Assembly (NCBI RefSeq): GCF_000940805.1
Contig: NZ_CP007142.1
Coordinates: 6,052,593-6,116,592 of the forward strand
Reading direction: 5' to 3'
DNA length: 64,000 nucleotides
Source: Gynuella sunshinyii YC6258
GTDB lineage: Bacteria; Pseudomonadota; Gammaproteobacteria; Pseudomonadales; Natronospirillaceae
Position 1 is the stretch's first letter; the number at the start of each line of letters is the position of its first letter. The position numbers and the translations under genes are program-made. The notes beneath the pieces were generated by a model. That model was not told where the DNA came from. It worked only from the letters and a program-made list of their open reading frames with translations, and made no database searches. Shown in pieces: positions 63,501-64,000 of this stretch.

Positions 63501-64000
63501 AGGAACGCACCAATTACCCGGTCAATGTTTCCATTAACGATCAGGGTGCAGACGGCTTCAGCCTGGATATTCAGGTCGATAAACGCATTGGTGCCGAACG
63601 GATCGGCGAGATGATGAGGACGACCCTGTCTGAACTGGTCAACGCGCTGGAGCAAACCCCGGCACAGACCATCAATCGCCTGACCGTACTGCCGGACGCC
63701 GAGCGCCAGCAGGTGCTCTATGACTTCAATGACACCGCTGTAGCAATGCCGACAGCTCATTGCATCCATCAGCAATTTGAACAACAGGCCGCACGGCAAC
63801 CGGACGCTATCGCCGTCGTCTTCGAAGGACAGTCACTGAGTTATGGCGAACTGAACCAACAGGCTAACCAACTGGCCCACTGGCTGATCGAACTCGGTGT
63901 CAAACCCGATCAACGGGTCGCCATTGCGCTGGAGCGCAGTTGCGAGCTGATCGTGGCCATATTGGCCACCTTAAAAGCCGGCGGGGCTTATGTGCCCCTT
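36569..64000 (+). CDS. Giant multimodular nonribosomal peptide synthetase (incomplete, runs off right edge)
   Basis: One uninterrupted frame of 9,144 codons reaching the window end; the eight carrier-protein serines found (residues 1015, 2113, 3198, 4272, 5328, 6414, 7456 and 8527) all fall in the same frame. Module order is C-A-T repeated eight times, then C and the start of A9. C1 is EntF/DhbF-like; C2, C3, C4, C6, C8 and C9 are of dual epimerisation/condensation type; C5 and C7 are LCL type. By-eye codes predict Ser, Asn-like, X, Gln, X, Pro-like, Glu, aromatic-like. No separate epimerase, methyltransferase, ketosynthase or thioesterase domain occurs before the edge. The start ATG at 36569 has only a weak AGG upstream; the ATG at 36584 is an alternative. 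No MbtH-like, phosphopantetheinyl transferase or export gene is in view. Confidence 0.95.
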   Translation, partial: MSKNKMSLQENHSPSFPLSTAQQGIWLAQHVSQNARPNVFKVSKYTDIGGQIDADVLKIAIGQAVEETETLRLTIDASGPSPMQRVSGVPLWVFPVLDFSTKQHPEQQAIQWMRGNLDQPYDFENGPLFSFALLRIAPERFFFYQSAHHIVLDGYSGTIVTRRIADIYSALMQGRPVSEHSFGGIQELMELEQAYHTSRHFQHDREYWQALMQNAPAPVSLVNQQSLCVDIVRRTLAMSHQENQRIRDLARQHDISLAQLLTALTAIYLYRMTGQHDLVMGLPVTARMSRHHRSLPGMSSNIVPLRLELSASLTLSQCLQQVKGRLSSALRHQRYRGEQLRTDLGLATENRTFFATAFNFLPLSGEVTFDGISTAEHNLAFGPVDDLSVTVSDLGEHGLEFYMDANASLYSPGDLDAHLYRLRCFIAVAGKNQDQPVGDWELFVPGERDRILEQWNAARLAAPVSDFIHQPFEAQARQRPEATALSFNNQSLSYGELNRRANQLAWWLRQQGVGPDSRVGVALERSHELVIALLATLKAGGAYVPLDPAYPEDRLSYMLEDSQPVVLITSQSIRTQVSALSGQTGHIQLIELDGETTPWQQCPTSNIDPGDIGLENHHLAYVIYTSGSTGQPKGVMNEHRGVVNRLAWMIEDYSFNQQDIILQKTPFSFDVSVWEFFCPLWTGATLLLAKPEGHKDPYYLRTLIEQAQVTIVHFVPPMLSHFVNVLAPGQCPSLRAIFCSGEALPAATVRQTRVHLPRTELHNLYGPTEAAVDVTGWACSYDTEKVTVSIGQPKANVHMYILDPQGHPVPAGVVGELHIGGIQVARGYLNRPELSAERFIPDPFSSAPDARMYKTGDLGRWHANGTIEYLGRNDDQVKIRGFRIELGEIESCARDCAGVTGIVVMARPDQSQQPRLIAWFTGHAEITELRAHISAQLPVHMLPAAFINVEKLPLTPNGKVDRKALPEPTERDFLRTEYEAPQGEIEQVLANIWQNLLSIEQIGRQDHFFALGGHSLMAVQLAEQLRRQGYALSVSELFKRPTLAALAATLTNSTTTDPVAANLIHPDCDQITPAMLPLIELTQAQIDTVVATVPGGVGNVQDIYPLAPLQTGILFHHMLEPVGDAYITRSILSFEQEAGLDSFVDALQSVIQRHDILRTAIVWEGLEEAAQVVWREALMPVETLSLAAEDVAEALQQHFDPAQLQMNISQAPMMRACRTFDAANNRWLLCLLHHHLIMDHTTLELLLEEVQAHLQNRADQLPTPLPFRQFVALARQQTHQQAQQDYFRERLGDLDEPCAPFGLLDIQGCGQSIEECHLPVESELAQRLRTQSQQHGVTVASLFHLAWGRVVQATTGLNDVVFGTVLFGRMAGGEGADRVLGMFLNTLPLRLSLGLETIEQALRQTHSGLAELLNHEHASLAEIQQYSGIDPQSPLFTSLLNYRYDGGSQQLDTPDQAGINGMNILFSQERTNYPVNISINDHRGVGFSLDVQVDQRIGAERVGHMLLAALNALADALAQTPTQAINTLPILPEAERQQVLYGFNETTAQYPADQCVHELFEQQAAQSPDNIAVVFEGQSLSYKELNDQANRLAHWLIELGVKPDQRVAIALERSCELIVALLATLKAGGAYVPVDPGYASERLTDMLEDSEPVVLITTSTVRTKLTALTTTEPALIELDSDAQPWATCPADNIAPASLGLTPGHLAYVIYTSGSTGRPKGAMIEHRSLMNYLHWSLQTYPDTAGDRIPMNSSIGFDATITSVFVPILVGKTLYIVDDQDEITSLYSALVCGEPFSFIKLTPSYLDALSRLLSSDPNGVDIAALPGLQQFILGGEAVLERHLSFWRQHRPDVRIVNEYGPTETVVGCCIHTLNGLDDNAMAGAVSIGRPIANTRMYILDEHQQPVPIGVTGEIYIGGAGVARGYLNRPDLTAERFLDDPFANESGARMYRTGDLGCWQADGTIDYLGRNDFQVKIRGFRIEPGEVESALQACTGVDEAAVIAQRTDSGDHRLVAYYTVSDENLAIETLKQQLSQRLPDFMVPSAYVPLVQIPLTRHGKVDRKALPAPDDSAFVRSSYEAPQTTTEQAIAAIWQDLLGIERVGRQDHFFELGGHSLLAIKLIERLRRAGYALAVSELFKQPKLSALAASLTSNTTTANIPANRIHVDCNRITPDMLPLVELTQAQIDTVVATVPGGVGNVQDIYPLAPLQTGILFHHLLKPVGDAYINRSILSFDNEEILNQCLTALQSVIQRHDILRTAIIWEGLDEAVQVVWREALMPVETLSLAAEDVAEALQQHFDPARLSMNIAQAPMMQACRTFDAANNRWLLCLLHHHLIMDHTTLELLLEEVQAHIQGQADQLPTPLPFRQFVALARQQTHQQAQQDYFRERLGDLDEPCAPFGLLDIQGSGQGVDEAHLPIDDTLAQRLRAQSQQHGVSVASLFHLAWGRVVQATTGLDDVVFGTVLFGRMAGGEGADRVLGMFLNTLPLRLSLGQETIEQALHQTHDGLAELLNFEHASLAEIQQCSGVDAQSPLFTSLLNYRYDGGSQQLDTPDRAGVKGMNILFSQERSNYPVDLSVNDHGGKHFSLDIQVDPRIGAARVGQMLLTALNALADALAQTPTQAINTLPVLPESERQQLLYGFNATHTDFPSGLCVHELIEQQSKRRPDATAVVFEDQSLSYGELNRQANRLAHRLMELGVKPDQRVAIALERSCELIVALLATLKAGGAYVPLDITYPPERLGYMLTDSAPAALLTTSALRSQLSWLSADNTAARTVIELDRFSATAYSSDNITTATLGLTPAHLAYVIYTSGSTGQPKGVMIEHHHVAHLAMSQAQYCALTEHDRIVQFANIGFDYSVADIFGALCCGAALVLRTDDWINSEETFWQYCRDYQITYADIPTQFWKQLCHAGLPLPETLRIVCTGGEAMPEASVQSWFQHYPEGPMLVNFYGPTEATVNTTALRLQPQNTAVSIGQPLANMAIYILDPAGHSVPMGVEGELYIGGVQVARGYLNKPEMTAERFLDDPFSATPGARMYRTGDLGRWQADGHIEYLGRNDDQVKIRGFRVEPGEIETCLRAQTGVTDTVVMARRRPNGEQHLIAWYVGNATAETLRAHVTAHLPAYMVPAAYVQMHALPLTPNGKVNRKALPSPDDNAFVRTEYEAPQGEIEPLLATLWQDLLGIERVGRQDHFFELGGHSLLAIKLIERLRRAGYTLAVSELFKQPTLAALAATLTDNDSTTTVPANRIQADSKHITPDMLPLVALTQDQIDAVVATAPGGARNVQDIYPLAPLQAGILFHHLLKPVGDAYISPIMLSFNDEHRLTEFLGVLQRVINRHDILRTAVVWDGLDEAVQVVWREALMPVETLSFETADVAAALQQHLDPTQLQMNIAQAPMMQAYQTFDAANHRWLLCLLHHHLIMDHTTLELLLEEVQAHLQNRADQLPAPLPFRQFVALARQQTNTPAQETFFKAQLSDIDEPCAPFGLLDIQGDGQSIEECHLPLTLQLAQQLRTQSQQHGVSVTSLFHLAWGRVLQATTGHDDVVFGTVLFGRMAGGEGADRVLGMFLNTLPLRLSLGQVSVEQALHQTHNSLAGLLNHEHASLAEVQQYSGVDAQSPLFTSLLNYRYNGGSEQTDVQVQLEGIELLFSQERTNYPVNVSINDQGSDGFSLDIQVDKRLGAERIGEMMRTTLSELVDALEQTPAQTISDLTVLPDAERQQVLYDFNDTAVAMPTAHCIHQQFEQQAARQPNAIAVVFEGQSLSYGELNQQANQLAHWLIELGVKPDQRVAIALERSCELIVAILATLKAGGAYVPLDPGYPQERLAYMLADSEPVVLITTSVLHAKVPTERPVIDLDDPAQPWATCPTDNIDPAVLGLTPSHLAYVIYTSGSTGQPKGVLIEHDSVVNLWVGLEQAVYGSAALQRVSLNASPAFDASVQQLVQLASGRMLVIVPETIRQNGEQLRDWIDQQALDVFDCTPSQLALLMAAGPLPDSLRSVLIGGETISPAQWRTLAALDGIAFHNVYGPTESTVDCTHTRITQQAAQPHIGRAMANRRVYLLDAHQQPVPVGVTGELYIAGVGVARGYLNQPALTAERFLDDPFSAAPAAHMYRSGDLGRWLADGTIEYLGRNDDQVKLRGFRIELGEIAAALTACAGVKNAVVVVSLNQQLLAYVVLDDGDTEISDLKTRLAQRLPAHMVPSAYVALEQIPLTQNGKVDRRALPTPDDSAFARSEYEAPQGKLEQALAQIWQDLLGIERVGRQDHFFELGGHSLLAVRLVSHIRSRLNRELPLARLFERPILKDLAATLQDAEQQTLSAIEPLGDGVTPPLSLAQQRLWFLTRIDPAASAAYVIHGSVRLHGRLNKTALTQALNRIMARHAPLRTRFESVQGEAVQVIAPAGAQAFPLTELTWTPGEKQPLLAPQFDLSTGPLVQGQLVQMDDQTHDLQIALHHIIADGWSISLFIEELSALYTAFHAGQPDPLPSLRISYGDYAAWQQQHQQGEVLQGQQQYWIEHLNGAPDCLTLPTDRPRPENQNYDGATVEFTLAPELSHGLKALSQRHGTTLFMTLLGAWATLLSRLSGQDTVVIGTPVAGRTRTELEGLIGMFVNTLPLHIDLSTQPDIHTLLAQVKDTVISAQAHQDLPFEQIVEAVAPTRSLAHSPIFQVMFSVQNTPSATLRMADLTLTPIPATNHTAQFDLSLDIAESDEGLNGQLNYATALFDAETMERHLAHWQRLLRGMVADSQQPVTQIPLLSEFERQQVLYDFNDTAVAMPTAHCIHQQFEQQAARQPDAIAVVFEGQSLSYSELNARANQLAHWLIELGVRPDQRVAIALERSCELIVAILATLKAGGAYVPLDISYPQERLAYMLADSEPVALLTTSALRIRMAFPVTKDEATGPALIELDVTDQPWQQHPQTDIAPATLGLTPHHLAYVIYTSGSTGKPKGVMIEHRHVSHLAMSQQQFCGLSENDRVVQFANIGFDYSVADIFGALGSGASLVLRTDDWISSEETFWQYCRENQITYADIPTQFWKQLCHAGLPLPETLRIVCTGGEAIPEASVQSWFRNYPNGPVLVNFYGPTEATVNATALRLRATDVQSVSIGQPLANTAIYILDPSGQPLPIGVAGELYIGGVQVARGYLNRSDLTAERFLDDPFSTTPGARMYRTGDLARWRADGRIEYLGRNDDQVKIRGFRVELAEIETCLRANADVSDAIVMARSDQNGHLRLIAWYVGNADSSLLRTHAATHLPDYMVPVAYVQIDTLPLTPNGKVDRKALPDADESAFSRSHYEAPQGDVEQALATIWQDLLGIERIGRQDQFFALGGHSLLAIKLAEQLRLRGYALAVSELFRQPTLAALAATLTDHAPGATVPANRIQADSEHISPDMLPLVELTQDQIDAVVATVPGGARNVQDIYPLAPLQAGILFHHLLKPVGDAYITRSILSFANETALNDFICALQAVIQRHDILRTGIVWEGLDEAVQVVWREARMPVETLVFESDDVAATLHQTFNPARLSMNIAQAPMMMACQTFDAANHRWLLCLLHHHLIMDHTTLELLLEEVQAHLLGQADQLPTPLPFRQFVALARQQHDPLAQQAYFRRQLADIDEPCAPFGLLDTQGNGETIEEYYLPLSDTLTQRLRTLAQQHGVSLASLFHLAWGRVVQGTTGRNEAVFGTVLFGRMAGGEGADRVLGMFLNTLPLRLSLAQTSVEQALQQTHDALAELLIHEHASLAEAQQYSGVKAQSPLFTSLLNYRHDGGSEQLGAQISISETELLSNQERTNYPITMSINDHREQGLSLDIHADQRIGAERTGQLMLTVLTELTTALEQSPGQPLHCLSMLPEAERQQLLYDFNNTATEYPTNICVHERFEQQAAQHPDHIALIFEDQSLSYGELNIRANRLAHYLRGLGIRADDRVAICTERNLEMIICVLATLKAGAACVPLDPEYPDTRLAFMVKDSAPGVILVDHHGQTALANLTTPATILHLSHDAGHWATSPGHSPASGEIGLTPDHLAYVIYTSGSTGQPKGVAMPHAPLVNLLHWQAREHAAMTTLQFASFGFDVAFQEILSTLTEGGRLVMLSSQDRLQMDRLLDTIEQHAVERVFLPVAVLQTLAVTCAQTQRTLPVKEVITAGERLLISDEIRALCQRSGSIRLHNQYGPAETHVVTEYQCSGHAADWPHLPPIGYPVDNVRLYILDTHQQPVPVGVTGELYIGGVGVARGYLNQPALTAERFLDDPFSTAPAARMYRSGDLGRWLADGTIEYLGRNDFQVKIRGFRIEPGEVESVLQDCDGVREAVVLAQRTATGDHRLVAYYTISDNSLTVETLKTRLAQRLPAHMVPSAYVVLEQIPLTHNGKVDRRALPTPDDSAFARSEYEAPQGKLEQTLAQIWQDLLGIERVGRQDHFFELGGHSLLAVRLVSHIRSRLNRELPLARLFERPILKELATTLQDAKQQTLSAIEPLGDGVTPPLSLAQQRLWFLTRIDPAASAAYVIHGGVRLHGRLNKTALTQALNRIMARHAPLRTRFESVQGEAVQVIAPAGTQSFPLVEKGLTDHGLPELAPQFDLSTGPLVQGLLIQMDDQTHDLQIALHHIIADGWSISLFIEELSALYTAFHAGLPDPLPSLRISYGDYAAWQQQHQQGEILQAQQQYWIEHLNGAPDCLTLPTDRPRPENQNYDGATVEFTLAPELSHGLKALSQRHGTTLFMTLLGSWATLLSRLSGQDTVVIGTPVAGRTRTELEGLIGMFVNTLPLHIDLSTQPDTHTLLAQVKDTVISAQSHQDLPFEQIVEAAAPTRSLAHSPIFQVMFSVQNTPSATLRMADLTLTPIPATNHTAQFDLSLDIAESDEGLSGQLNYATALFDAETMDRHLAHWQRLLRGMVADNQQPVTQIPLLSEAERQQVLYDFNDTKTEYPSAICIHQQFEQQAARQPDAIAVVFEGQSLSYGELNARANQLAHWLIELGVRPDQRVAIALERSCELIVAILATLKAGGAYVPLDPGYPEERLRFMLADSAPVALITTAHLRAIVEAECPVIELDDPAQPWATCPTDNIDPAVLGLMPSHLAYVIYTSGSTGQPKGVLIEHDNVVNLWVGLEQAVYGSAALQRVSLNASPAFDASVKQLVQLASGRMLVIVPETIRQNGELLRDWIDQQALDVFDCTPSQLALLMAAGPLPDSLRAVLIGGEAISPAQWRTLASLDGIAFHNVYGPTESTVDCTHTRITTHASQPHIGRAMANRRVYLLDAHQQPVPVGVTGELYIAGVGVARGYLNQPALTTERFLDDPFSTAPAARMYRSGDLGRWLADGTIEYLGRNDDQVKLRGFRIELGEIASALTACAGVKNAVVVVSPTQQLLAYVVLDDGDTEISDLKTRLAQRLPAHMVPSAYVALEQIPLTHNGKVDRRALPTPDDSAFARSEYQAPQGDTEQTLATLWQELLGIERVGRQDHFFELGGHSLLAIKLIERLRQQGYALAVRALFKQPILASLATTLIDNAPAADVPANRIHANCDRITPDMLPLVELTQDQIDAVVATVPGGARNVQDIYPLAPLQNGILFHHLLKPVGDAYITRSILSFANHAALHDFVSALQAVIQRHDILRTGIVWEGLDDAVQVVWREARMPVETLHFETDDVATVLQQHLDPAQLQMNITQAPMIQAYQTADPANGRWLLCLLHHHLIMDHTTLELLLEEVQLHLLDQTDQLPAPLPFRQFVALARQQTNIPAQETFFKAQLGDIDEPCAPFGLLEIQGDGSTIAEHHLPLEISLAQRLRAQSQQLGISVASLFHLAWGRVLQATTGQDNVVFGTVLFGRMAGGEGADRVLGMFLNTLPLRLSLGQTSVEQALHQTHDRLAGLLNHEHASLAEVQQYSGVDAQSPLFTSLLNYRHNGGNEQTDMQMQLEGIELLFSQERTNYPVNVSINDQGTDGFSLDIQVDERLGAERIGQMLLITLTELADALEQRPKKAINTMTVLPEAEQQQLLTEFNHTGAEYPSAICIHQLFEQRVAQQPDATAVVFEGQSLSYRELNLRANQLACWLIELGVRPDQRVAVALERSFELIVALLATLKAGGAYVPLDPNYPQERLHYMLADSAPVVLITTSVLRAKVPTERPVIELDTPAQPWTACPTDDLDPATLGLTPDHLAYVIYTSGSTGQPKGVLVEHRGIGNLSQAQIRLFNVGTGSRVLQFSSLSFDASVFDMVMGLCSGAELHLPRGQLLGEALTQFMQQQRISHATLPPAALSSLNPAQSLPDLAVLITAGEAISRETIQPWCAGRAVYNAYGPTETTIWASTFALNQPYQGQPPIGRPVDNTRIYLLDSHRQLVPVGVVGEIYIGGVGVARGYLNRAELTAERFLADPFLTTAGARMYRTGDLGRWQADGTLEYLGRNDSQIKIRGFRIEPGEIESCARSHAGVAEAVVLARPDQNGQLRLIVWYVGDAETDSLRHHIAEQLPAHMVPAACVQITALPLTPNGKVDHKALPEPTEGDFVRTEYEAPQGEIELLLAAIWQDLLGIERVGRQDHFFALGGHSLLAIKLIERLRRAGYTLAVSELFKQPTLAALAATLTDNAPGATVPANRIQADCDRITPDMLPLVELTQDQIDAVIATVPGGVGNVQDIYPLAPLQNGILFHHLLKPVGDAYISRSILSFSNETALNDFIRALQAVIQRHDILRTGIVWDGLDEAVQVVWREALMPVETLVFESDDVAETLHQTFDPARLSMNIAQAPMMQAYQTFDAANHRWLLCLLHHHLIMDHTTLELLLEEVQAHLQGQADQLPAPLPFRQFVALARQQTNTPAQETFFKAQLSDIDEPCAPFGLLDIQGDGLTIQEHHLPLESSLAQRLRAQSQQHGVSVTSLFHLAWGRVLQATTGHDDVVFGTVLFGRMAGGEGADRVLGMFLNTLPLRLSLGQETIEQALRQTHNGLAELLNFEHASLADVQQYSGVDAQSPLFTSLLNYRYNGGSEQTDVQVQLEGIELLFSQERTNYPVNVSINDQGADGFSLDIQVDKRIGAERIGEMMRTTLSELVNALEQTPAQTINRLTVLPDAERQQVLYDFNDTAVAMPTAHCIHQQFEQQAARQPDAIAVVFEGQSLSYGELNQQANQLAHWLIELGVKPDQRVAIALERSCELIVAILATLKAGGAYVPL
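36611..39720 (+). other. NRPS module 1: C(EntF-like)-A(Ser)-T
   Basis: Boundaries are approximate. The condensation domain begins PLSTAQQGIWLAQ and has HHIVLDG (37010-37030), with the C-terminal block FGPVDDLSVTV. This is the EntF/DhbF style of first-module domain, which takes an acyl group from a separate carrier protein. The A domain has FDVSVWE, HFVPPML, FCSGEAL and LYGPTEAAVD, giving code DVWHFSLVDK, a standard serine code. The carrier serine codon is at 39611 in LGGHSL. Confidence 0.88.
39840..43010 (+). other. NRPS module 2: C(dual E/C)-A(Asn-like)-T
   Basis: Boundaries are approximate. The C domain has the N-terminal signature HHMLEPVGD (around 39913-39940) of dual epimerisation/condensation domains, and HHLIMDH (40268-40288) in place of HHxxxDG. 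It should invert serine 1 to D before condensation. The A-domain code read by eye is DATKIGEVGK, one position from the asparagine code DLTKIGEVGK, so Asn is favoured over Asp. The carrier serine codon is at 42905. Confidence 0.75.
43100..46270 (+). other. NRPS module 3: C(dual E/C)-A(unassigned)-T
   Basis: Boundaries are approximate. The C domain is dual type (HHLLKPVGD, HHLIMDH), predicted to epimerise residue 2. The A domain has FDYSVADIF, YADIPTQFW, VCTGGEA and FYGPTEATVN, giving DYADVTFVNK. I do not recognise this code. It is repeated exactly in module 5, and the two A domains are close copies. The carrier serine codon is at 46160. Confidence 0.75.
46400..49500 (+). other. NRPS module 4: C(dual E/C)-A(Gln)-T
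   Basis: Boundaries are approximate. The C domain is dual type and predicted to epimerise residue 3. The A domain reads FDASVQQL, FDCTPSQL, LIGGETI and VYGPTESTVD, giving DAQDLGVVDK, a glutamine code. The third code residue is the CAG codon at 48380-48382. The carrier domain (serine codon 49382) is of the HSLLAVRLVSHIRSRLNREL type, which here always precedes an LCL condensation domain. Confidence 0.82.
49550..52660 (+). other. NRPS module 5: C(LCL)-A(unassigned, twin of module 3)-T
   Basis: Boundaries are approximate. The C domain begins PPLSLAQQRLWFL and has a normal HHIIADG (49922-49942) with NTLPLHIDLS and LPFEQIVEA, a standard LCL domain, so residue 4 stays L. The A-domain code is DYADVTFVNK, identical to module 3. 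The carrier domain (serine codon 52550) returns to the type that precedes dual domains. Confidence 0.8.
52760..55920 (+). other. NRPS module 6: C(dual E/C)-A(Pro-like)-T
   Basis: Boundaries are approximate. The C domain is dual type and should epimerise residue 5. The A domain has FDVAFQEIL, VFLPVAVL, ITAGERL and NQYGPAETHVV, giving DVQFIAQVVK, one position from the known proline codes DVQxIAHVVK. The HNxYGPxETHVV sequence is also typical of proline domains. The carrier domain (serine codon 55808) is of the pre-LCL type. Confidence 0.72.
55970..59040 (+). other. NRPS module 7: C(LCL)-A(Glu)-T
   Basis: Boundaries are approximate. The LCL domain (HHIIADG at 56345-56365) is nearly identical to C5, so residue 6 stays L. 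The A domain is a near copy of module 4 but the third code residue is AAG (57932-57934), giving DAKDLGVVDK, a glutamate code. The carrier serine codon is at 58934; its sequence is the pre-dual type. Confidence 0.82.
59130..62260 (+). other. NRPS module 8: C(dual E/C)-A(aromatic-like?)-T
   Basis: Boundaries are approximate. The C domain is dual type and should epimerise residue 7. The A domain reads FDASVFDM, ATLPPAAL, ITAGEAI and AYGPTETTIW, giving DAFTIAAIWK. The nearest codes I know are phenylalanine and tyrosine ones (DAWTIAAICK-like), but two positions differ, so this is tentative. The carrier serine codon is at 62147. Confidence 0.65.
62350..64000 (+). other. NRPS module 9: C(dual E/C)-A (cut by window end)
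   Basis: Boundaries are approximate. A complete dual-type C domain (HHLLKPVGD and HHLIMDH), predicted to epimerise residue 8, is followed by the first 80 or so residues of an A domain through LKAGGAYVPL (core A2). The specificity pocket lies beyond 64000. The A9 start is almost identical to the starts of A4 and A5. Confidence 0.8.

Noticed and set aside
36744-63799. Many minus-strand and alternate plus-strand frames of 60-254 codons across the NRPS, several recurring with similar sequence
   Set aside because: They are antisense or off-frame shadows of the repeated C-A-T modules; they recur because the modules are homologous, and none has a ribosome site plus recognisable domain.

Overview
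The window looks like chromosome of a Gram-negative gammaproteobacterium. The evidence is a complete 16S gene with typical gammaproteobacterial ends, a tyrS / M23 peptidase / erpA neighbourhood, a Pseudomonas-type aruCFGDB arginine operon, C5-pathway hemL and roughly 50% GC. The combination fits an Oceanospirillales-like marine lineage rich in secondary metabolism; that placement is a guess from gene content, not a 16S comparison.

Layout. Positions 1-4276 hold the 5' part of a 23S rRNA gene, a tRNA-less spacer, a full 16S gene and a leader with three tandem rRNA promoters, all on the minus strand. Positions 4277-11232 are housekeeping: tyrS, an envelope M23 peptidase, a DsrE-like protein, erpA, a bactofilin, a coiled-coil membrane protein, a ClC antiporter and hemJ. 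Positions 11270-18074 are a mannitol PTS operon (EIIA, MtlA EIICB, MtlD and a fused EIIA-HPr-EI) facing a divergent DeoR-type regulator. This operon carries a complete phosphoryl relay, and its fusion gene shows an apparent +1 frameshift at the N-terminus. Positions 18332-21368 hold a VirK-family secreted protein, hemL, tRNA-Leu(CAG) and an Smr protein. Positions 21486-29826 hold an AraC-HDOD fusion and the arginine succinyltransferase operon without its last enzyme. Positions 30145-34937 are mixed: an EF-hand-like protein, a sulfotransferase, a GlxA/ArgR-type regulator, a NifX-like protein and acylphosphatase.

Positions 34938-36568 are a scarred gene-poor stretch with a 111-bp direct repeat and an IS66 transposase carrying an internal deletion. 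It leads straight into one enormous plus-strand reading frame, 36569 to the window end (9,144 codons, still open). This is a nonribosomal peptide synthetase with eight complete modules and the start of a ninth. The first module has an EntF-like condensation domain and a serine-type adenylation domain. Six of the later condensation domains carry the dual epimerisation/condensation signature and two are ordinary LCL domains. By-eye specificity codes give Ser - Asn-like - X - Gln - X - Pro-like - Glu - aromatic-like - (ninth cut off), with D configuration predicted at residues 1, 2, 3, 5, 7 and 8. The two X domains share one code that I do not recognise. The Gln and Glu domains are near-identical copies whose codes differ by one codon.

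The NRPS is the most interesting part. Its product, its starter acyl group and its release step cannot be determined from this window.
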